Shown here piece by piece: positions 54,821 through 63,788 of a stretch of DNA of 64,000 nucleotides; position 1 is the stretch's first letter, and each line of letters begins with the position of its first letter. Source of the stretch: Syntrophus gentianae (GTDB lineage: Bacteria; Desulfobacterota; Syntrophia; Syntrophales; Syntrophaceae); NCBI RefSeq assembly GCF_900109885.1, contig NZ_FOBS01000015.1, positions 18,716 to 82,715 on the forward strand, read 5' to 3'. The notes beneath the pieces were generated by a model that saw only the letters and a list, made by a program, of their open reading frames with translations, searched no databases and had not been told where the DNA came from. A program made the translations under genes and the position numbers.

Positions 54821-55666
54821 TTATGCGAGAAAAAAGGCGAGGAGGGACCGCATCACCGCCCAGAGCAGGACCGTTGCCGTCAGAAAAATACAACAGGTCC
54901 CGAGAATCTGAACAAGAGACGTTTCCTCTGACTGGTCTTCATATCCCAGAAAGAACCCCAGCAGAATACCGGCAACAAGTCCGCCGCCGTGCGCCCAGTT
55001 GTTGATGCCCGGCAAAAAAAGGCCGAAAAGAACCAGGCCCACAATCCAGCCGGTGGCCTGTTTGTAAATGGCCTCGCCGTAGAACCCGCCCCGGCTCTTG
55101 CCGTAGAAGAGAATCGCGCCGATGAGGCCGCAGAGACTGGCGGAGGCGCCCATGGTAAAAATAACGCCGACGATGGCGGACAGGAGAAAACCGGCGATAC
55201 CTGAGAGGATATAAATGAGGATGAAGCGGTTGAAGCCATATTCTCGAAGGACAAAATAACCGAGTTGGGAAAGAGCGGCCATGTTGAAGAAAATGTGGAG
55301 GATTCCGCCATGAAGAAAAGAGGCGGAGATGAGGGTCCACCAGCGCCCATATTGCCCCAGTGGAATCGCCCCTGTAGCGCCCAGGGCAAAAAGACTGCTG
55401 TTGGAGGGAGAGAGAAGCGTCAGGGGCTGATGGGATATTCTCGTGGCCGACAGGTTTAAAAGGAGAGACAGCAGGAAAAACGCCACGTTGATGTAAATAA
55501 GAATGCGAACCGGGTCCAGGGCTCCACTGCTCAGACGCCAGAGAAATCCGGACAGCCATCGTGATCCCGGGCGTCTCAATCCGCAGTAGGGGCATTGGGG
55601 CTCATCAGCACTGATGAGCTTGCGGCAACGGGGACACAGGAGAGAGGTTTTACCAGGAGCTGCCAT
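54821..55666 (-). CDS. Rhomboid intramembrane serine protease
   Basis: 281 residues. N-terminal zinc ribbon (CPRCRKL and CPYCGL), then six or more membrane segments. The catalytic dyad is Ser175 in MGASASLCG and His226 in NNWAHGGGLVAG; the HGGILHIFFNMAAL segment (LxxHxxxNM) is typical. It cuts membrane proteins within the bilayer. Substrate unknown. It is preceded by a TraB-family gene 25 nt upstream on the same strand. Confidence 0.93.
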   Translation of the reverse strand: MAAPGKTSLLCPRCRKLISADEPQCPYCGLRRPGSRWLSGFLWRLSSGALDPVRILIYINVAFFLLSLLLNLSATRISHQPLTLLSPSNSSLFALGATGAIPLGQYGRWWTLISASFLHGGILHIFFNMAALSQLGYFVLREYGFNRFILIYILSGIAGFLLSAIVGVIFTMGASASLCGLIGAILFYGKSRGGFYGEAIYKQATGWIVGLVLFGLFLPGINNWAHGGGLVAGILLGFFLGYEDQSEETSLVQILGTCCIFLTATVLLWAVMRSLLAFFLA

Positions 55667-55690
55667 AGTCCTTTCTAAAAAAGGAAGAAA

Positions 55691-56881
55691 CTAAAAGTAT
55701 TTCATCATGACCGGGATTGCGGCGAACGTACCTATGGAAGTCGTCAGATTCACGACGGCGATCAACAGGAGAATCCGGGTGATCTTGTTGCGCAGAAACC
55801 CCCGAACGGAAAGGATATCGTCCTTCAGGCTGAGAAAATCTTTGACCTTCGGTTTGCGGATCGTTGCCTCCGTCAGACCCGCAACCCAGCCCGTGGCGAT
55901 CAGGGGATGGAGGGTGGCGATGGGGGCAGAACAGGCCGCTGCGGCAATGGTCAAAGGATGGGCCAGAAGAAGAATCGCTCCGACTGCGGCGCAGATTGCC
56001 GTGATGGAGGACCAGGAAAGAATCATGGCGAGGCTCGTTGAAAACCCGGAGTTGAAGAAGCCGGCAACAAAAATCCCGACAATCGCCAGGGAAAATCCCC
56101 AACCGAAGAGATGGCCCCCGATGCCCGGAGGAGGAATGATCGAAATGGCCTCCTTGTCAACCTTCCGGTTCTCTTCAATGGTGCGGACAATGCCCGGAAT
56201 GTGACCCGCGCCGACCACGGCGACCACCTTGCTCCCGGCAGCGGAGCGAATGGAAGCGGCGAGATACTGGTCCCGCTCATCAATCAGCGTTTCTTTCAGG
56301 TCCGGCATCTTTTTGCCGAACTGGCGGAGCGTCATGTCCAGGACATCGTGCTCCTTGAGTTTTTCAATATCCTCCTCGTTAATATCTTCCGCCATGAAGA
56401 GGGAGAGAAACATTTCCGACATCAGTCGAACTTTGCTGAAGAAGCGCATCTTTCTCCAGGTGCGCAGGAGGGTCACCCGGATTTCCCGATCGGCCAGAAC
56501 GATGTTGGTCCCCAGTTTTTCCGCCAGGGCCATGGCCCGCAGCATTTCTTCGCCGGGGGAAATGTTGAACTTCTCAGCAATTTTTTTCTGGAAGGACATC
56601 ATAAGAAGCTGGGAAAGGAGGAGAGAAGTCCGTTTTTCCCGGATGACCTTCACGATGTCCATTTCCTGCCATTGGTCCTTTTTTTTCAGGGCGTCAAAGC
56701 GGGCATGACAGAGCTCAATACACACTGTGTCCGGATTTTCCTCGGATATGACGCGTTCTACCAGATCGGCGCTTTCCCGTGACACATGAGCCGTGCCGAC
56801 CAGGATTATTTCCTTTTCTCCGGTAAACAAATGATGGACATTTTTATTTTGCATGGTATCTAAACTGGTTTCTGGAATCAT
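55691..56881 (-). CDS. TraB/PrgY-family membrane protein
   Basis: 396 residues. The N-terminal TraB domain shows EIILVGTAHVSRESADLV, TVCIELCHARFDAL, ADREIRVTLLRTW and VGAGHIPGI. The C-terminal third has about four membrane segments (GWGFSLAIVGIFVAGFF and beyond). The name comes from pheromone shutdown in Enterococcus, but these metallopeptidase-like proteins occur widely with unknown jobs. Probably co-transcribed with the rhomboid gene. Confidence 0.9.
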   Translation of the reverse strand: MIPETSLDTMQNKNVHHLFTGEKEIILVGTAHVSRESADLVERVISEENPDTVCIELCHARFDALKKKDQWQEMDIVKVIREKRTSLLLSQLLMMSFQKKIAEKFNISPGEEMLRAMALAEKLGTNIVLADREIRVTLLRTWRKMRFFSKVRLMSEMFLSLFMAEDINEEDIEKLKEHDVLDMTLRQFGKKMPDLKETLIDERDQYLAASIRSAAGSKVVAVVGAGHIPGIVRTIEENRKVDKEAISIIPPPGIGGHLFGWGFSLAIVGIFVAGFFNSGFSTSLAMILSWSSITAICAAVGAILLLAHPLTIAAAACSAPIATLHPLIATGWVAGLTEATIRKPKVKDFLSLKDDILSVRGFLRNKITRILLLIAVVNLTTSIGTFAAIPVMMKYF

Positions 56882-57116
56882 GGTCGGTTTCCTATCAGTA
56901 TTTTATGGGCTTGTAAAGGGAAATAGCAGGGTATTTCCTGACCCTTCCGGGTGGCCGGGAGCATAATTCGGATCAGGAAGCAAAATTCAAGCTTGCGGGA
57001 GCGCTTCGGCGGATTTTTTGACGTCTTTTTTGCAGAGAATCCCTCTTTCCCTCTGTAAAAAGCCTGGAAAGTCCGATTCTGCCGAAAAATGGAGAGATCA
57101 ATTGAAGGGGACGAAT

Positions 57117-58340
57117 ATGGAGAAGCGGATTGAAATCGGAGATCGGCTGGAAGTGACCATGGACAGCGTTGCCTTCGGAGGTTCCGGGGTCGGCAGGCAT
57201 GGCCGTCTGGTCCTTTTTGTCCCCTTCGCCGTTGATGGGGACACGGTGGAGATTGAAATTGACGGGATACGCCGATCATACGCCACGGGGCGGATATGCC
57301 GGATATTGAACCCCTCTCCCTTCCGGACAGAAGCTAAATGTCCGCACTACGAGCGCTGCGGGGGATGCCAGTATCAGCACATTGCCTATGCCCATCAGCT
57401 GGAGCTTAAAAAAAGACAGGTTGGAGAAGCCCTGGCGCGGATCGGAAAGGTTCCGGACCCGCCCGTCCGGGAGGTTCTCCCCTCGCCGATGCCCTATGCC
57501 TACCGGGGAAAGGCGGAGTTCCATCTCCGGTTTGCGCCGGGAAAATCAGCCCTGATCGGCTACAAGGAGGCGGCCGACAGCCGGATCGTTCCGGTGTCGC
57601 GGTGTGAAATCGTCGATGAGTCCATCAACCGTTCTCTGGACATGCTCCGGAAGAAGTTGGAAGGGCCTTCCCCTTCCAACCGGAGAGGCGGGAAAGGAGA
57701 GGAGAGGGTGGTCCTCTGGTCTGAAGCGGGCGCCGCATCCGTTGAACCAGGCCATTCTCCCGTCCGGGGAAATCGCGTGCTCCGGCAGGTCAAAGGAAAA
57801 ATCCTGCGTGTGCCTGCTTGGGGATTTTTTCAGGCCAACTCGTCCCTCGTGGAAACGATGGTTGATACTGTGGTTCGAGCCTGTGCGCTGTCGGGAGCCG
57901 AGAACCTTCTCGATGCCTACTGCGGTTCCGGTCTCTTCTCCCTCTTTCTGGCGCCTCGCGTGCAGCGGCTCTTCGGTGTGGATGGGGACCGGGAGGCCAT
58001 CGGCTGCGCCGAAGAGAATCTCCGGGAAGAGGGCGTGTCAAACGGGGAATTTTACGCCGGCGATGTTGGCGAGATCTTGAAAAAGCATTTTTTGGAAAGA
58101 AAAACCCCCGTCGATGTCGTTGTCCTGGACCCTCCGAGAATCGGCTGCAGTGCCGATGTCCTGGACGGTCTGCTTCGCCTGAAGCCTAGCCGGATCGTCT
58201 ATATCTCCTGCAATCCAACCACCCAGGCCCGGGATATGCGGCGACTGCTGGACGGCGGCTATACATTGAAAGAACTGCAGCCTCTCGATATGTTCCCCCA
58301 GACAAAACATATCGAGGTCGCAGGCATTCTGGAGCGGTAA
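57117..58340 (+). CDS. rlmD: 23S rRNA m5U methyltransferase (RlmD/RumA type)
   Basis: 407 residues from the ATG at 57117 (AAGGGG upstream). TRAM domain first, then a 4Fe-4S-type cysteine set CPHYERCGGC (Cys75, 81, 84) with a fourth Cys in VSRCEIV, and a SAM domain with LLDAYCGSGLFSL, VVLDPPR and the catalytic Cys in YISCNPTTQARD. Makes m5U in 23S rRNA. Which U (747 or 1939) cannot be told by sight. Confidence 0.92.
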   Translation: MEKRIEIGDRLEVTMDSVAFGGSGVGRHGRLVLFVPFAVDGDTVEIEIDGIRRSYATGRICRILNPSPFRTEAKCPHYERCGGCQYQHIAYAHQLELKKRQVGEALARIGKVPDPPVREVLPSPMPYAYRGKAEFHLRFAPGKSALIGYKEAADSRIVPVSRCEIVDESINRSLDMLRKKLEGPSPSNRRGGKGEERVVLWSEAGAASVEPGHSPVRGNRVLRQVKGKILRVPAWGFFQANSSLVETMVDTVVRACALSGAENLLDAYCGSGLFSLFLAPRVQRLFGVDGDREAIGCAEENLREEGVSNGEFYAGDVGEILKKHFLERKTPVDVVVLDPPRIGCSADVLDGLLRLKPSRIVYISCNPTTQARDMRRLLDGGYTLKELQPLDMFPQTKHIEVAGILER

Positions 58341-58487
58341 AAGGAAAAGATTTATCTCGTCAAAGAGTAATTTTATATTTTTCAAGATAAATATCTTTGT
58401 AAAAAACATTGCAATTTTAATAAAAATCAGTTAATGTCCCACATACAAGTGCAGTACTTGATTGTAGTTAACAAAATACGAAAAAAT

Positions 58488-58524
58488 AACCGCACAAGCC
58501 AGATTAAGGAATGTGCGGTTTTTT
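58488..58524 (+). terminator. Intrinsic terminator upstream of the cold-shock gene
   Basis: AACCGCACA (58488-58496) pairs with TGTGCGGTT (58512-58520), followed by TTTTG. It lies 150 nt past rlmD and about 85 nt before the cold-shock gene, so it may end rlmD transcription or act as an attenuator in a long cold-shock leader. The rest of this 269-base gap is AT-rich and holds nothing else recognised. Confidence 0.8.
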
Positions 58525-58609
58525 GTTTGAGAAATGACACTGCACGTCGAAGAGTTCGACAATATTAAAAAGGTTCCTTGAAGGAGCCAAGTGTAAAGGA
58601 GTAGGAAAA

Positions 58610-58810
58610 ATGCCAGAAGGTACAGTAAAATGGTTCAACGATTCAAAAGGTTTTGGATTTATTGAGCAGGACGGCGGCAAGGATGTCTTTGTTCATCATT
58701 CGGCCATCCTTGGTGAAGGTTTCAAATCTTTGTCAGAGGGTGACAGGGTCAGTTTCGATGTTGTTGTCGGGAAAAAAGGACCCGCTGCTGAGAATGTTCG
58801 CAAGCTGTAA
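58610..58810 (+). CDS. Cold-shock protein (CspA family)
   Basis: 66 residues, the whole cold-shock domain: [18 protein letters not shown] (RNP1) and DVFVHHSAI (RNP2), ending AENVRKL. It binds single-stranded RNA and prevents secondary structure at low temperature. AAAGGAG precedes the ATG. The leader carries a hairpin (previous entry), as is common for csp genes. Confidence 0.96.
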   Translation: MPEGTVKWFNDSKGFGFIEQDGGKDVFVHHSAILGEGFKSLSEGDRVSFDVVVGKKGPAAENVRKL

Positions 58811-58906
58811 AACCCGCACTTCCTGTTGCGATTAAAAGCCCTATCTACAGGACTTTTAAAGTGTATTGAGATCAAGTTTTTTAGATTTGGTTTTGGCTGT
58901 TCATTA

Positions 58907-58946
58907 AACCCCAGAGCCTGTGAAAAAGGCTTTTGGGGTTCTTTAT
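58907..58946 (+). terminator. Terminator after the cold-shock gene
   Basis: AACCCCAGAGCC (58907-58918) pairs with GGCTTTTGGGGTT (58928-58940), with a small mismatch, then CTTTATTTT. It lies about 97 nt past the cold-shock stop. Confidence 0.8.
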
Positions 58947-59001
58947 TTTAAGCAGTATCGTCCTTGGACGCGACGGTCATGCCGAAGACAGGAGGAAGGA
59001 T

Positions 59002-59169
59002 ATGGCAAGAAAAAATCCGGCGCAATTTGTTAAACGGCAGAAGGAGATGGAGCGCGCACAAAAAGCCAGAGATAAAATGGCAAAGCGGCATCATGATAAG
59101 GAAGGCGACGGGATAACGGAAAACTCGACGACCAATACGGAAGAGGGGACGTCTTCTTCAGAATCTTGA
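59002..59169 (+). CDS. Small basic protein, unknown function
   Basis: 55 residues from the ATG at 59002, which has AGGAGGA upstream; a longer in-frame start is not supported. It is highly charged: MARKNPAQFVKRQKEMERAQ, then KARDKMAKRHH and an acidic/Ser tail. Proteins like this occur in deltaproteobacteria near cold-shock and DEAD-box genes, which fits the neighbours here. An RNA-linked role is only a guess. Confidence 0.65.
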   Translation: MARKNPAQFVKRQKEMERAQKARDKMAKRHHDKEGDGITENSTTNTEEGTSSSES

Positions 59170-59265
59170 CAGACTTTCAGCAGAATAGATTTATCTACGA
59201 TTCCGTCTGAAAACGGACGGACATGCCGGAAGTATTCCGGTAAACTTTAGTAAAAAGGATATTTA

Positions 59266-60546
59266 ATGAATTTTAGACAGTTTAATCTTAATCCCCAGAT
59301 TGAGGCCGGCATCCAAGCCCTGGGTTATACGACGCCGACACCGATCCAGCTTAAATCAATCCCCGCAATACTCCAAGGCAAAGACGTCATGGGGCTTGCC
59401 CAGACCGGGACGGGAAAAACCGCAGCTTTTGTTCTACCCATTATGCAGCACCTTATGAACGGAACACGCAAGAGAACCCGAGCACTGATCATTGCGCCGA
59501 CACGAGAACTGGCAGAACAGATTCACGAGTCCATAAATGAACTGGGCCGGGCAACAAAGTTAAAAAGTGTCACTGTTTATGGCGGTGTCAATAAGAATCC
59601 TCAAATTTCGAAACTCCGGGAGGGGGCCGAAATCGTTGTGGCCTGTCCGGGCCGTCTGCTCGATCTGATGGATCAAGGGGTTGCCGACTTGTCCGGCATC
59701 GAAGTCCTTGTTCTGGATGAGGCAGACCGCATGTTTGATATGGGCTTTCTGCCGGATATTCGTAAAATCATAAAACGGGTGCCGGAAAATCGCCAGACGC
59801 TGCTTTTCTCGGCTACAATGCCCACCGATATACGCCATCTGGCAAAAGAAGTTCTGCATGACCCCGTAATTCTCAGGGTCGGCGATGATGCTCCCGCATC
59901 TACAGTGTCCCATGCGCTGTATCCCGTTGAACAGCATCTCAAGACAGCCCTGCTGATGAAACTTCTTCAAGAAACGAATACGGAATCAGTCCTCGTATTC
60001 ACGCGCACGAAGCATCGAACGACACGGGTGGCCATGCAGATGAAAACAGCCGGTTTCCCCGTGACATCCCTGCAGGGTGATCTTTCACAGAGCAGGCGTC
60101 AGGCTGCTCTCAGCGGCTTCAGAGAAGGAAAGTATCAGATCCTGATTGCCACGGACATCGCCGCCAGGGGGATCGATATAACCAAGATCTCTCATGTGAT
60201 CAATTATGACATGCCCGACACCGTCGATGCATACACCCATCGGATTGGCCGTACCGGCCGGGCGACAAAAGCAGGCGACGCCTTCTCTTTTGTAACGCCT
60301 CAGGAAAGGGATTTGGTGGGGAACATTGAGCATGTGCTGGGAGAACGAATCGAACGACGCGCCCTGGAAGATTTTGATTATTCGATTCCTGCTCCGGCAG
60401 GAAGTGGTGGAATGCATCGTTCCACTGCGAGCCCCACGAGACGCGAACTCCCTGCAGAGTTCCGAAGTGCCACCCCGGCGAAAAAAACCGGTTCTTATCA
60501 TTTTGCACCCAGAGCTTCAGGCCACCGAAGCCGATCGCAGCGCTGA
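59266..60546 (+). CDS. rhlE: DEAD-box RNA helicase (RhlE-like)
   Basis: 426 residues. Q motif (PTPIQLKSIP), motif I AQTGTGKT, Ia PTRELAEQ, motif II DEAD in VLVLDEADRMF, III SATMP, V ATDIAARGIDI and VI HRIGRTGR. A short basic tail (SGHRSRSQR) follows. It unwinds structured RNA. The gene order csp, small basic protein, DEAD-box helicase suggests a cold-adaptation set, though promoters separate them. Confidence 0.95.
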   Translation: MNFRQFNLNPQIEAGIQALGYTTPTPIQLKSIPAILQGKDVMGLAQTGTGKTAAFVLPIMQHLMNGTRKRTRALIIAPTRELAEQIHESINELGRATKLKSVTVYGGVNKNPQISKLREGAEIVVACPGRLLDLMDQGVADLSGIEVLVLDEADRMFDMGFLPDIRKIIKRVPENRQTLLFSATMPTDIRHLAKEVLHDPVILRVGDDAPASTVSHALYPVEQHLKTALLMKLLQETNTESVLVFTRTKHRTTRVAMQMKTAGFPVTSLQGDLSQSRRQAALSGFREGKYQILIATDIAARGIDITKISHVINYDMPDTVDAYTHRIGRTGRATKAGDAFSFVTPQERDLVGNIEHVLGERIERRALEDFDYSIPAPAGSGGMHRSTASPTRRELPAEFRSATPAKKTGSYHFAPRASGHRSRSQR

Positions 60547-60581
60547 GCCGATTCTCGTGGCGCACGCGCTTTTATGTATAG

Positions 60582-60618
60582 ATTCCTCCGATCCACTTAG
60601 GATCGGAGGAATTTTTTT
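60582..60618 (+). terminator. Intrinsic terminator after rhlE
   Basis: ATTCCTCCGATC pairs perfectly with GATCGGAGGAAT (arms end at 60612), a short loop, then a run of seven Ts. Placed 36 nt after the helicase stop. Confidence 0.92.
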
Positions 60619-60839
60619 CACTCAAGGCCGGACATTTAACCCAACTTTTGTAATCGAACCGAACACAACGTATTTTGGGAGGACCCAGGCAGTTTATTTA
60701 ACCTTTCTGATCTGAATGGAGGTTTTCCTGTGCGTTGGACAAATTATTCCTCCATTATCCCCCCCCCCACACGCAATTCGAAATCCACAGATGTTCCATT
60801 TCAATTAGCCGGATTGCCCAGAAAAAAATAGAGTGAATC
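60619..60839. other. Intergenic region with a 10-base C tract
   Basis: Part of the 293-base gap between rhlE and the MBL gene. It has a run of ten Cs (60759-60768), unusual for this window, and no gene, promoter or further hairpin that could be supported. The tract may vary in length by slippage, but there is no nearby start codon or promoter for it to switch. Confidence 0.4.
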
Positions 60840-61589
60840 CTAGAGATCCATTTCCAGATCGTCCCGGGCGGCGAAGGTTTGGGGGAAAATCTTTCGGGCA
60901 AAGGCTTCGGATTCTTCACGGTCTGCGGGTTTGGTGTACAGGCGGGCATCGAAGTGCGTCAGGGCGAGCCGTCTCGCTCCGGCCTCCTCGGCAATCCGGG
61001 CGGCCGCTTCCGGGTTGAGGTGCGGCCAGGCATCGCTGAACTGTCCCTGCCGGTAAGCGCATTCTGCAATGAGAAGATCAGCCGATCGGGAGAGCGTCAC
61101 GGCATTTTCACAATAGCCTGTGTCCGTGCAGTAGCTGATGACCCGGTCATCGAGGGAAATCCGGTATCCCAGGGTAAGGACGGGATGATTCAGGGGGAGG
61201 GTCTCCACGGGAAAGGGGAGCTGAGCGAGGGAGGCCGGCAGTTCGAGGATATCCACGGGGAAGGGCAGGGCGGAAAGCGCGGCGGTAAAAGGACGGTTGA
61301 CAAATTGGGTCAGCAGTTTCCGGCTGCCTTCCGGGCCGCAGATCACGAGCCCCTGGGGAAAGGAAAATTTGTTGAGGGTGTGCAGCCCGACAATATGGTC
61401 CAGATGAAAATGGCTCAGAAAGAGATAAAGGGGCTTCTTCGAGGATGGGTTAATAAAGCGGTCCAGCTTGTAGAAGCCGTTGCCGGCGTCGAGTACAAGA
61501 TCGAAGGACGCAGCCCGGAGAAGAATGCTGACAGTGTTTCCCATGTCCGTGTCATACCAGCCGTTGGTGCCCAGAAAAATGATTTTCAT
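60840..61589 (-). CDS. MBL-fold metallohydrolase (RNase Z-like)
   Basis: 249 residues. The metallo-beta-lactamase signature is HFHLDH (His60, His62, Asp64, His65), with further metal ligands in DTGYCEN and LTHFDARLY. The FLGTNG start and the overall shape match the RNase Z/arylsulfatase branch rather than beta-lactamases. The substrate cannot be told; no exosite arm of true RNase Z was seen. Transcribed alone, divergent from the YkuD gene. Confidence 0.9.
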   Translation of the reverse strand: MKIIFLGTNGWYDTDMGNTVSILLRAASFDLVLDAGNGFYKLDRFINPSSKKPLYLFLSHFHLDHIVGLHTLNKFSFPQGLVICGPEGSRKLLTQFVNRPFTAALSALPFPVDILELPASLAQLPFPVETLPLNHPVLTLGYRISLDDRVISYCTDTGYCENAVTLSRSADLLIAECAYRQGQFSDAWPHLNPEAAARIAEEAGARRLALTHFDARLYTKPADREESEAFARKIFPQTFAARDDLEMDL

Positions 61590-61769
61590 TGTTCCCTTCC
61601 TACGGTATTTTATTCGAAGATCTGTTCATGAGGAAAGGTGGATTTTCTCTTCCCCTTGGCCTTTTTTTAAAGATGATGCTTGCTTTGTACAGCCAATGGG
61701 CGGTAATGACAAGTTCGAAATGAATGAGACAAGAGGACAACATCGGAAAGAGAAAAATCGAGGCGTAAG

Positions 61770-62345
61770 GTGCTGACAAACCTGCTGCATCAAAGAAGGA
61801 GATTTCTTTGCCCCCGGGGAATGGCGCTGATTCTGGCCTTCTGTGCGATCGCCTTTGCTGGATCTTCGGATTCCCGAACTTCGCCAACGGACAGGCGGTA
61901 TGCTATTGAAGTCAGCATCAGCCGGAATGTTCTCGCTCTCTATGAACAGACCGGAGGGGATCAACGCCTTCTCCGGCGGGAATACCGGGTGGGAACGGCT
62001 GTCCGGGGTCTTGATGTCTATCCCCTCGGCCGGGGTCAAGTGACGGCCATTTCCTTCAATCCCTCGTGGCATCCGACGCCTTACTGCCGGGAGGTCTTTC
62101 GGGAGAGGGGAATCGTTCTTCCGCCGGTGGTTCCTCCCGGCCATCCCCTGAACTACATGGGTCCCGTCAAGATTTCCCTTTCCCACCGGACGAGAAAAGG
62201 GGCCATCTACCGCATCCACGGCAACAACAACCCGGGGCGCGTCGGCCGTCGGGTGACGGGGGGATGCTTCGTCATGTACAATAATGACGCGCTGGATCTG
62301 GCCAGAACGATCTCCGTGGGAACGGAGGTGACGATCCTTCCCTGA
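61770..62345 (+). CDS. YkuD-type L,D-transpeptidase
   Basis: 191 residues from a GTG (GAGG 6 nt upstream); a membrane segment or signal follows (LILAFCAIAFAG). The catalytic region is RIHGNNNPGR with His150 and TGGCF with Cys166. In the usual motif an Arg follows two residues after the Cys; here the tail is CFVMYN, so that Arg is missing. It would cross-link peptidoglycan or anchor lipoproteins in the periplasm if active. The start is not certain; an ATG at 61821 is possible. Confidence 0.85.
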   Translation: MLTNLLHQRRRFLCPRGMALILAFCAIAFAGSSDSRTSPTDRRYAIEVSISRNVLALYEQTGGDQRLLRREYRVGTAVRGLDVYPLGRGQVTAISFNPSWHPTPYCREVFRERGIVLPPVVPPGHPLNYMGPVKISLSHRTRKGAIYRIHGNNNPGRVGRRVTGGCFVMYNNDALDLARTISVGTEVTILP

Positions 62346-62449
62346 TTGCTTCGCTCAAGCAAACGATATTGAGATCGATCTGTTAAGAGTGTGTACTCCC
62401 ATTGTTCGGTGCGAAAATTCACCTTATAAATGACCACAAGTCATGATGA

Positions 62450-63238
62450 TTATCTCGGCCTTATGAAGAGCGTATGTAAACTATGACCCACTTTGCCTTT
62501 GCTGTCGAATGCGACCGTGGTCGTTTGACCGCTTCCATCATTTCCAATGACTGTGCGTGCATCCATCCCAAACCACGGTCCTTCTGGTTGACGATAGATT
62601 CCCAAAGTTAAATCTACCGGGACATAAGTCCATTTTTGAAAATCGAGTTCCGCGCTGATCCCGTTGGCAGAATCAATCATCAATACAAGAGCTTCCAGTC
62701 CATCAATTTCATGATTCTCGATTAAAGGGATTCGTTGTCTGGTCCAGACCGTAGCAGGACCCAATGCATCAAATCCGCCCCTGGCAAACCTCCACTCCAG
62801 TGCATTTACATAAGGGAAGTTTCCGAATATGGAAAAGAGATCCTGGACTTGAGACTCCGGGAGTGCTGGTATTTCATAGAAATCTGATATCGTACTGGTT
62901 ACGCCGACTTCAGAACGAATTCGCCATGCATGGGCAATCAAATAAGTTCTACCTTCTGAAAGATATTCTCCTCTGAGAAGCTCTATCCTTTTGCCCCTTC
63001 GAACAACCTCCACTTTAATCTCACAGGGCTTTACCGGAACGGGGCTCAATATCTCGACCGTGACCCTGATGATTCTAAAATGACCGTTTGATGGCTGCGT
63101 TCGTATGATGTGCGTCAATAGCGACGACGGTGGCCCACCATGCTGAAAATCCGGAGACCAAGGGCCTTGAGTGGCTACACTGGGTTCAAATTCGCTTTTC
63201 GATATTTGCCTGAAAAATGCAGTTGGCGATTCGTTCAT
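62450..63238 (-). CDS. Acyl-CoA thioesterase-family protein (double hotdog)
   Basis: 262 residues, with GGGGA 5 nt before the ATG. Two hotdog-like halves: the first has QHGGPPSSLLTHII and IIRVTVEILSPVPV, the second LVLMIDSANGISAELDFQKW and YVPVDLTLGIYR. This is the TesB-like thioesterase family, which hydrolyses acyl-CoA. It stands right after the broken tetR gene on the same strand, its likely former regulator. Confidence 0.85.
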   Translation of the reverse strand: MNESPTAFFRQISKSEFEPSVATQGPWSPDFQHGGPPSSLLTHIIRTQPSNGHFRIIRVTVEILSPVPVKPCEIKVEVVRRGKRIELLRGEYLSEGRTYLIAHAWRIRSEVGVTSTISDFYEIPALPESQVQDLFSIFGNFPYVNALEWRFARGGFDALGPATVWTRQRIPLIENHEIDGLEALVLMIDSANGISAELDFQKWTYVPVDLTLGIYRQPEGPWFGMDARTVIGNDGSGQTTTVAFDSKGKVGHSLHTLFIRPR

Positions 63239-63303
63239 AATTTCCCCATGAGCTTGCAGTCAACAACATCATTGGTTTTCTACAACGATCAATTTGACAG
63301 TAT

Positions 63304-63788
63304 TCACCAAAGTCTATTCTCAGAAGATCTGATGCCATTAAAGATCACTTCGCTTATGTCACCATAGTTTTCCAGGAGATCATACGCTTGATCCTTGAGC
63401 ACCCATTTGGTGACTCGATATTCCAGCATGCCTAGCAACAGCGCCTGGATGACATCTTCATCCTGACCCTGCTCCGGGCGTAAGCCGGATTTGTTTTGAA
63501 ATGATAGAGATAGAACCAGGTATATTTTCTGAGTTTATTGAAAGCATCATGAATTCCCTCAAGTTGGAGGTCAACTTCTTCACAGAATTCTTCTATCTTC
63601 TGTGCCGGAATTGCGAAGAAAAGGTCTTCCTTGTTCTTGAAGTATTGATAGATCGTGCCTTCGGCTACGTTTGCCTTCTGGGCGATCTCAGTAATATTCG
63701 CATCATGGAAATTGCTATTGCCGAAGACGGAAATTGCCGCTTCAATGATTTGTTTCCTTCGTAAATCTTTCTTGCTAATCTTTGTCAA
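63304..63788 (-). pseudogene. TetR-family regulator, broken by internal deletion and frameshift
   Basis: The N-terminal half is intact from a TTG at 63788 (GAGGG upstream): helix-turn-helix EIAQKANVAEGTIYQYFKNK, then FNKLRKYTWFYLYHFKTNPA. Near 63480 the frame is lost, giving 21 foreign residues and a stop at 63432. A different frame resumes at once with the family's C-terminus (PEQGQDEDVIQALLLGMLEY, then RVTKWVLKDQAY) to a stop at 63304. About 50 central residues expected between the parts are missing, so an out-of-frame deletion is the likely cause. DNA binding may persist but ligand control is lost. Confidence 0.85.
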
